Virus record (IMG/VR): IMGVR_UViG_3300047157_000119
Location: 1 to 21,504 of that record
Reading direction: 5' to 3' (one strand)
Source of the DNA: a virus
Length of the DNA: 21,504 nt
The translations under genes and the position numbers were made by a program. The notes under the pieces were generated by a model that worked only from the letters and a program-made list of their open reading frames with translations, did not search any database and was not told the origin of the DNA. Positions 14,043 to 21,504 of this stretch are shown one piece after another; positions within the stretch are counted from its first letter, which is position 1; every line of letters begins with the position of its first letter.

Positions 14043-15539
14043 ATGTCAGCAATCATAACAGAAAAATTTAGACAACACAATGCTACTCAATTCTTTGAGA
14101 GCTTTTCAGAGGCGTCCAAATCTACATACTATCTATTTGTAGGAAAGGCAACTGCCTATACATCAGGGACCACAGGGGGTAGTGATTCTTCACCACCAAC
14201 ACCTAGTGATAGTCCAACAGACACAGAATTTTACGCATGGGATTCCATGCTGGCTGCAAAGAATGTAACATCATCAGATATTACATATGCAATTCCAAGA
14301 AGAGCTTGGGCAAATGGAACAACATACGATATGTATGATGACAACATATCATCATCAAATACAACAACATCAGGTGCGTCTAATTTATATGATTCAACAT
14401 TTTATTTTATGACTTCTGATTATAGAGTTTATAAAGTTTTAGATAATAATGGTGGTACTGCATATAGTGGTGCTGAACCTACATCTACCTCAACATCCCC
14501 ATTCGAGTTAGGTGGATATGTATTAAAATACATGTATCAAGTTACAACTTCTGAAGCTGCAAAATATTTAACTAGTGATTTTATTCCCGTATCAGATGAT
14601 AGTGCTGTTAGTACAGCTGCTGTTGATGGTAAGATTGAATCAATAAAAGTCACTGCAGGAACAGGATATACTAATGGAACATACTATGCTGCTATCTATG
14701 GTGATGGCACAAGTGCTGGAACATCATCAGGTGGAATTATAAGAATTACAGTATCAGGTAATGCAATACAATCATTCGGATTAACTGCTGGAACAGATAC
14801 AACTATTCATGCTGGTGGAGCTGCTTATACTTTTGGAACAGTAAATCTAGGTTCTGGTTATACATTCTCAGATTCAGGTTTATCAAGTGCATCTAACATG
14901 GGTGGTTCTGGTGGAGCTATCGAAGTAGTTATCTCACCTAAGAATGGTCATGGTAATAGTTCAATCGTAGAATTAGGTGGACACTATGTAATGTCTGCTA
15001 CTACATTAACACAAGCAGAAAATGATGACATTACAACATCAAACGATTTTAGACAAGTAGGTCTTGTTGTTGACCCAACTAATTATGGAACATCAACAGT
15101 TGCTACTGCATCTACACGAAGACAAACTTTTGTAGTTAAGGCTTCATCTGTAAGTGGTACATTTGAAGTAGATGAAAAAATTACTCAAGCAACAACAGGT
15201 GCTGTAGGTAAAGTAGTAGAATATGATTCTACATTAAGTTTACTATATTTCCAACAAGAAAGATTTGGTGACTTTGGTACTAATAGTACAACAGGTGACC
15301 ATAGTGTATTTGAGGGTACGAATATAATTACAGGTGCAACATCATCTGCAACATTTACACCATCAACTGATTCCGAAACAATTACTCTTGCAAATAATAA
15401 TACACTTGCTACAACATCAGGTTATGCTAACCCAGAGTTGCAACCAGATAGTGGTAACATTGTTTACTTAGAAAATAGAAAACCTATACAAAGGGATTCA
15501 GACCAAACAGAAGACATTAAATTAATCATAGAGTTTTAG
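14043..15539 (+). CDS. gp8: Baseplate wedge gp8, 498 aa
   Basis: Intact 498-aa protein. The start SAIITEKFRQHNATQFFESF with KSTYYLFVGKATAY parallels T4 gp8 (IVTSKFRTEKMLNFYNS and IFITFGRSEPW), as do ITYAIPRRAWANGT (T4 AVIPRRDW), STFYFMTSDYRVYKVLDNNG, and GYVLKYMYQVTTSEAAKYLT with DFIPV. gp8 is a dimer in each wedge, bound to gp7 and gp10. It is longer than T4 gp8 (334 aa): from about residue 200 there are glycine-rich insertions (GTGYTNGTYYAAIYGDGT, GSGYTFSDSGLSSASNMGG) and two ITGxTSxA-type modules (VDEKITQATTGAVGKVVEYD, and FEGTNIITGATSSATF). The end PELQPDSGNIVYLENRKPIQ with RDSDQTEDIKLIIEF is well formed. A late promoter lies upstream; the next gene starts four bases after the stop. Confidence 0.75.
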   Translation: MSAIITEKFRQHNATQFFESFSEASKSTYYLFVGKATAYTSGTTGGSDSSPPTPSDSPTDTEFYAWDSMLAAKNVTSSDITYAIPRRAWANGTTYDMYDDNISSSNTTTSGASNLYDSTFYFMTSDYRVYKVLDNNGGTAYSGAEPTSTSTSPFELGGYVLKYMYQVTTSEAAKYLTSDFIPVSDDSAVSTAAVDGKIESIKVTAGTGYTNGTYYAAIYGDGTSAGTSSGGIIRITVSGNAIQSFGLTAGTDTTIHAGGAAYTFGTVNLGSGYTFSDSGLSSASNMGGSGGAIEVVISPKNGHGNSSIVELGGHYVMSATTLTQAENDDITTSNDFRQVGLVVDPTNYGTSTVATASTRRQTFVVKASSVSGTFEVDEKITQATTGAVGKVVEYDSTLSLLYFQQERFGDFGTNSTTGDHSVFEGTNIITGATSSATFTPSTDSETITLANNNTLATTSGYANPELQPDSGNIVYLENRKPIQRDSDQTEDIKLIIEF

Positions 15540-15542
15540 AAT

Positions 15543-18500
15543 ATGGCACAAATAACAGATTTAAATGTTTCACCATATTATGATGATTTTGATGAAGCAG
15601 ATAACTTTCATAAGGTACTCTTTAGACCAGGGTATGCTATTCAAGCAAGAGAGTTAACACAACTACAATCTATTTTACAAAAACAAGTAGAACGACATGG
15701 TAATCACATGTTTAAAGAAGGTAGTATTGTTATACCTGGTCAACTATCTTATTCAGATGATTATCCAACACTACAACTTACATCAACATTTGCAGATGAA
15801 GAAATAGACCCAAGTCAATTTTTTGATTCAACAAATCCTGTAACAGTTACAGGAGTAACATCTGGTGTTAAAGCATATGTTACAGGATATCAAGCTGCAA
15901 CTGCAACAACACAACCTATACTATATCTTAACTATTATAAAACAGGTTCAGATAATTCATCAACAACTTTTAGTGATGGTGAAAATATAACTGCTGATAA
16001 AGCAATTACACATACTACAGGATATGCAAGTGGTGTGGCATCGGCAACTACATTTGCTACAGATGCATCTCAAACAGGTTCTGCGGCAACCATAGAAGAT
16101 GGTGTCATTTATATCAGAGGACAATTTGTAAAAGTAAACAGACAAACACTATTACTAAGTTCAAACTCTGTAACAGAAAGTGCAAGAATTGGTTTAACAA
16201 TTACAGAAACATTAGTAACACCAGAAGTAGATAGTTCACTTACAGATAACTCTAGAGGTTCATCTAACTATGCTGCTAAAGGAGCACACAGATTAAAAAT
16301 TAGTTTAACACTTGATAAACTTTCAACAACATCTACAGATGATTCTAAGTTTATTGAAATGATGAGAATAGATAGTGGTACTTTAGTTTCTAAAGCAAGA
16401 GCAACAGAATATTCAGTACTAGGAGATGTACTTGCAAGAAGAACACATGATGAATCAGGTGACTATACAGTTAGACCATTTACATTTAATGTAAGAGAAA
16501 GTATAACTAATACAGTAGAGGGTAAAAATTTCACAGGTATATACACATCTGGTAATCCTACAGATGATGGTGGAACTGCTTCAGAAGATTTACTTGCACT
16601 ATCATGTTCTGCTGGTAAAGCATATGTTAGAGGATATGAATTTGAAACTTTAGGAACAACATTTAAAGATTTAAATAAAGCAAGAGATGTTAAAACAATT
16701 AATGCTGGAGTTACTAACTTAGAGTTAGGTAACTTTGTTAGAATTACAAACTTATATAACACACCAGACATTGGTAGTGTAAGTGGTGAAACAACACCAT
16801 ACAAAGAAGTTAAATTATTTTCTGGTGCAACAGTTACAAGAGGAACAGTATCTACAGAAGAACCTGTAGGTGTTGCTCGTGTAAGAGCATTAGAATATGA
16901 TTCAGGTGTATCTGGTAATACAGATGCTGTATACAAAGCACATCTATTTGACATTCGTACATTTACAGTTTTAACTTTAAGTGATACACCAAGTCCATTA
17001 TTAACTGCAACACATTCAACAGGTGTAAAAATAACAGGTAATACTTCTGGTGCAACAGGTTTACTTTTTGATACAGATACAAGTAATGCTGAAGGCCATA
17101 GAGTTCGTTTAACAAATGTTGTTGGTCACATTTAATTCTGGTGAAAAATTAATTGCATCAGATTCAGCTGAAACAAGTGGACTTATAGAAAATTCAGGTA
17201 ACACAGATTTAACAGTTACTTTAGTCACTACAAGAGCATTTTCAGAAACAAGACAAATGTTTATGGATGATGCCGATAGTGGTCAAGACTTTACAGCAGA
17301 TATAGAATTATCTAAAGTAAGAGATACAGATTTAATTGCATTAAATGCTACAGATGCTAGTCTTGCAAATGCAAACGATAACATTTTACTAGAAGAAGAT
17401 GGTACTACTGAATTAGGTATTGAACCTATTAGAGAAGCAGTATTAGTATCACCAGAAAAAAATGTTGCAATATATAAACTACCTAAAGCTGTAGTTAAAA
17501 CTTTATTAACAGATTCAAATAATAATACTAGTGATACATCATATACAATTAGAAGACAGTTTGTTGCTACATCAAACAGTTCTGGTGTAATATCATTAAG
17601 TGCTGGAAGCAATGAAGTCTTTGGTGGATTTGCTGAAGTAGATTATGTAATGTCTATATTAACTGCTGGAGATGGTAGTGGTGTACAAGGAGATTTAGTA
17701 CCTATTTCTGGTAAGATATCTGGTACAGGTACATCAAGTATTACAATTACAGATAATACAATTTTAGGTAATGCAGCTAAAGTAAAAGTTATAGCAACAA
17801 TCGTTAAGTCAAGTGTTGCATCAAAAACTAAAACAACAAATTTATCTAAACAAGTTAAAGTAGTAACAGATGATGCAGATGGTGCATATGGATGTAGAGC
17901 AACAGACAAAGAAATATCTTTAGGTCGTGCAGATGCATTTAGGTTACAAGCAGTATTTGATTCAGAGAGTACAAGTTCAGATGCGACTGCTCCAACATTA
18001 ACATTGGGAACAGTTACAGGAACATTTACTAGAGGTGAAAAAATTACAGGTTCATCATCAGGTGCAACTGCAAGAATTATTACAACAACAAGTCCAATAC
18101 AATATGTACTTACAGGTGGATTTGGTGCAACAGACTTTACAACCTCTGATACAATTACAGGTGAATCATCAAGTGCAACATCTACAGTATCCACAGTAAC
18201 TGCTGGAAGTAAAGTGATTACTTCTAACTTTACATTAGACACAGGACAAAGAGATAACTTTTATGACATTGCAAGAATTGTAAGAAAGTCTAATGCAGAA
18301 AAACCATTAGGTAGATTACTAGTAGTATTTGATTTCTTTTCACATGGTACAGGAGATTTCTTTAGTGTAGATTCTTATAGTTCTATTAGTGGTCAAATGA
18401 ATTATGATGACATACCAACATACAGTGCTACAAAGATTGACCCAGATGACCCTAAACCATCAGGACTATTTCCTTTAAGAGATTGTTTAGACTTTAGACC

Positions 18501-21500
18501 AACAGCAGAAAACATTGCTGGAGCAACAGATACATTAACAGCAGTAGATACAATTACTGCAACTGCAAGTTCCTTTGACTTTACAAACAGACAATTTGAT
18601 GGCACAGGTGCTATTGCAATAGATACACCAAAAATTAATAATGCTTTAACTTGTGACTTTGAACATTACTTACCTAGAAGGTCTGTATTGTATATTGGAA
18701 CAGATGGTGAATTTAAAATTGTAGATGGTGTTCCTGCTGAAGACCCACAATTACCAGCAGTATTAGATAATGCAATGAAACTTGCAACAATAGATATTCC
18801 TGCTTACACATTTACACCAGCTGATGTAACAGTTACAAGAGAACAAACACAAAGATTTACCATGAGAGATATTGGTAAACTACAAAACAGAATTGAAAAC
18901 TTAGAGTATTACACTTCATTAAATCTATTAGAAAGAGATGCAGAAAGTTTACAAATATCAGATGTCAATGGATTGAACAGATTTAAATCTGGTTTCATAG
19001 TAGATAACTTTGCTGGACATAAAGTTGGTGATGTATTACACCCAGATTATAAAATTGCTATTGATATGGAAAATAGAGAGTTAAGACCTAAGTGTGTAAT
19101 GAAGGCTGCTAAGTTAGTAGAAAAAGTTACAACAGATGCTGCAAGGACAGTATCAGGTTATCAGAAGACTGGTGACTTACTAACATTACCATATGCAGAA
19201 AAAGATTTTATAATTCAACCATATGCAACAAGACCAGAGAATATTCAGTCAGCATTAATCTATGAGTATCTCGGAAAGATTACTTTAACACCTAGTGGTG
19301 ATGAGTGGTTTGAAACAGAACAGGCTCCAGATTTAATTATAAATGTTGATGGTAACTTTGATGCAGTAACAGCTGCAAATGAAAATAACATAGGAACAGT
19401 TTGGAATGCATGGGAAACACAATGGTCAGGTACAACATTCGTAGAATCAAGACAAGTCATTCGGAGAGCTGAGATATTTGGAGGGCGACCTGCATTGAGA
19501 ACAATTACTAACACAAGGTCAGACCAATTAAGAACAGGAACAAGAACAAGAGTTGTTGAACAAGTAGATAATATATCTATGGGTACTAAAACAATATCAC
19601 AAGCAATAATTCCTTTTGTTAGACCTAGAACAATTACTGGTACAGGTGAATGTTTCAGACCAAACACAAGACTATATGCTTTCTTTGATGGTACAGATGT
19701 TAGTTCATTTATTACACCAGCATCTGCAAGTTATACAAACTTAACTACAAATATTGTAGAGGGTAATGCTCTAATAACAGACATACAGGGTAAAGTAGAA
19801 TTTTCATTTAGAATACCAGAGTATAGATTTGCTGGACAACAAAGTATTCCAAAATTTAGAACAGGTGATGTAGAATTTAGATTAACATCAGATGATGAAA
19901 ATAAAAAAGCACCAGCTCCTACAACAGTAGGTCAAGTACTCTATGTTGCAAAAGGTATAACAAATACTGACCAACAAACAATTCATGCAACAAGAAATGC
20001 TACAGTAGTTCAAGAAACTGTTAATCAAACACGAACAATAAATCAAAGACGCCAAGATTTTCGAAGATGGTTGACCCACTGGCACAAACATTCTTAATAT
20101 CAGAAACAGGTGGATGTTTTATACCATCTGTAGATTTATTCTTCTCAGAAAAAGATAACTAACTTACCTGTATGGGTTGAGTTAAGAGAAGTAGTTAATG
20201 GATACCCAGGCCCAACATTAGTTCCATTTGGTAGAAAAGTTTTAAATCCAAACGATATTAATATAGATGCTACTACTGGTAATACTGCAACTAACTTTAA
20301 ATTTGATTCACCTGTATATTTAAAAGAGGAAATTGAATATTGTTTAGTTGTTATGACTAACAGTTTAAATTATAAAGTATGGATTGCTGGTTTAGGTGAA
20401 GCTGATGTATCTGGTTCAAATAGAATTATTTCTACACAACCACATCTAGGTTCATTATTTAAATCACAAAATAACACTACATGGAATGCTGTACAATCAG
20501 AAGACTTGAAGTTTACTATGAAAAAATGTAACTTCACATCTGGTTCTGGTACAGTTACTTTACAAAATGATAATCTAGGTGATTCTGTAACAGCAGAGGA
20601 TGGTAGTACAACAGTTTATGGACAAAGACTAGGAAGTAATCCAATCATATTAACAAACAGTTCAACAGTCGTAAGAGTTAAACACGCTGACCATGGTATG
20701 TATAGTACATCAAACAATGTTACAATCACAGGAGTTTCTTCTGGTGTATCAACAACATTGAATGGTGCAATTACAGCATCTGGTACAAGTGTTACATTAA
20801 CATCTTCTACAGGTTTCCCTTCAAGTGGTACAGTTCATATTAAGATAGACAATGAGATTATGTCTGGTACAATTTCTGGTACAACAATTTCTAGTATTAC
20901 TAGAGGACAAGGAAGTACAACAGCTGTTGCTCATTCAAATCTTGCAACAGTAGAATTATACATGATTAGTTCAATACCATTAACAGAGATTAATAAAACA
21001 CATACTGCAATTGCAAACATAGGAATAGATTCTTATACAGTTGCTTCTACTACAAGTGCATCAATTAGTGGAGCATCCACAACAGCACAAGTTGGTGGAA
21101 TAAATGTATATGCTACAGAAAACTATAGATACGAAACAGTTAAAACATTAATAGGTACTATGGAATTACCTAATACTTCATTGACTGCAACAATTAAAAC
21201 AACGAATGCTACAAGTCCAGCTGGTACAGAAACATCATTTGGTCAGTCAACATCAAATACTAGCAATTCCATTAAACGAAAACTTTGATGTGATCAAAAT
21301 CATCTATGATTGCTTCAGGCTATTAATGAAACAAATGAAATATCTGGTAGTAAATCATTAGAGATGCCAATAGTTATGACTTCTCAAAATTCTAATATAT
21401 CACCAGTGATAGATTTAGATAGAAGGTCGTTTATTGCTGTAGGTAATAGAATTAATAATGTAGATAGTTCTAGTGATGTATTTCCAACAACAGACTTTGT

Positions 21501-21504
21501 TGCT
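15543..21504 (+). CDS. Very large DUF4815-type virion protein, cut by the window edge
   Basis: At least about 1,985 residues, no stop reached. The start, SPYYDDFDEADNFHKVLFRP then GYAIQARELTQLQSILQKQV and GNHMFKEGSIVIPGQL, is the DUF4815 signature found in structural proteins beside the baseplate genes of marine T4-like phages. Later blocks also fit: MRDIGKLQNRIENLEYYTSL, FRPNTRLYAFFDGTDV, DPLAQTFLISETGGCFIPSV and GRKVLNPNDINI. Between about 15840 and 18200 several GExITGxTSGATA modules occur; near 20770-20960 is a fibre-type unit (SSTGFPSSGTVHIKIDNEIM then SITRGQGSTTAVAH). Frame breaks fall near 17130, 20068, 20160, 21270 and 21292; each is repaired by one or two bases. Its place after gp8 is where T4 has gp9/gp10, so a baseplate-to-fibre connector is likely, by inference. 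Confidence 0.75.

Noticed and set aside
16463-18242. Long minus-strand frames of 163, 109 and 199 aa opposite the DUF4815 gene
   Set aside because: Shadows produced by biased codon use of the real plus-strand gene; low-complexity Val/Leu/Ser products and no starts with ribosome binding sites.
17116-20097. A separate 993-aa gene starting MLLVTF
   Set aside because: No ribosome binding site, and the text before and after (NVVG then TFNSGEKL) joins as one module if a single base is skipped near 17130.
3836-21292. Programmed ribosomal frameshifting as the explanation of frame jumps
   Set aside because: There are too many sites, in both directions, mostly single-base losses in short runs without slippery heptamers and downstream structures, and in genes (gp5, gp6, gp25) that are normally continuous.
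1-21504. tRNA genes, insertion sequences or attachment sites
   Set aside because: None seen: no cloverleaf with a standard T-arm in the gaps, no transposase or integrase, and no terminal inverted repeats; the non-coding gaps are short apart from 1-375 and 881-1083.

Overview
The window is a stretch of a marine T4-like myovirus genome. It is strongly AT-rich, coded almost entirely on the + strand, and carries a recognisable baseplate cassette in T4-like order: spike gp5, a collar-domain protein, an unknown structural protein, gp25, gp6, a gp7-type giant, gp8, and a very large DUF4815-type protein cut by the right edge. Thr/Ser/Asp-rich proteins, a 2OG-Fe(II) oxygenase beside gp5, and three exact TATAAATA late-promoter boxes fit the cyanophage/pelagiphage branch of T4-like phages. 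The host cannot be named. The one host-type operator is a Fur box of gammaproteobacterial type.

Layout. Positions 1-375 hold no phage protein gene and differ in composition: by hand count 65 of 120 bases at 61-180 are G or C, against about a quarter in parts of the structural genes. On the minus strand this stretch reads as promoter, 19-bp Fur palindrome at the predicted transcription start, a branched RNA fold, then a Rho-independent terminator, which together look like a Fur-controlled small RNA of about 210 nt. A divergent sigma-70 promoter (334-362) fires into the phage genes. Positions 394-3058 are a dense run of about fifteen very small genes, mostly joined by ATGA or TAATG overlaps, several of them single-span membrane microproteins; a non-coding gap with paired hairpins (881-1083) divides the run. 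At 3058-3630 is the oxygenase. From 3645 to the end is the baseplate cassette, with late promoters before gp5, gp25 and gp8.

How the genes work together. gp25, gp6, gp7 and gp8 build the baseplate wedges, gp5 makes the central hub and spike, and the collar-domain and DUF4815 proteins are probably peripheral, fibre-associated parts. A short beta-type module (GExITGxTSGATA) recurs in several of these proteins. The gp7-type protein also carries a cupredoxin-like domain with a full set of copper-ligand residues and a family of LDGTD repeats.

Quality. Many genes are broken by single-base indels, often in homopolymers, and conserved sequence resumes in another frame. They cluster in gp5 and gp6, while 3.8 kb of the gp7-type gene is clean. 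I treat them as sequencing or assembly errors and give full gene spans across them.
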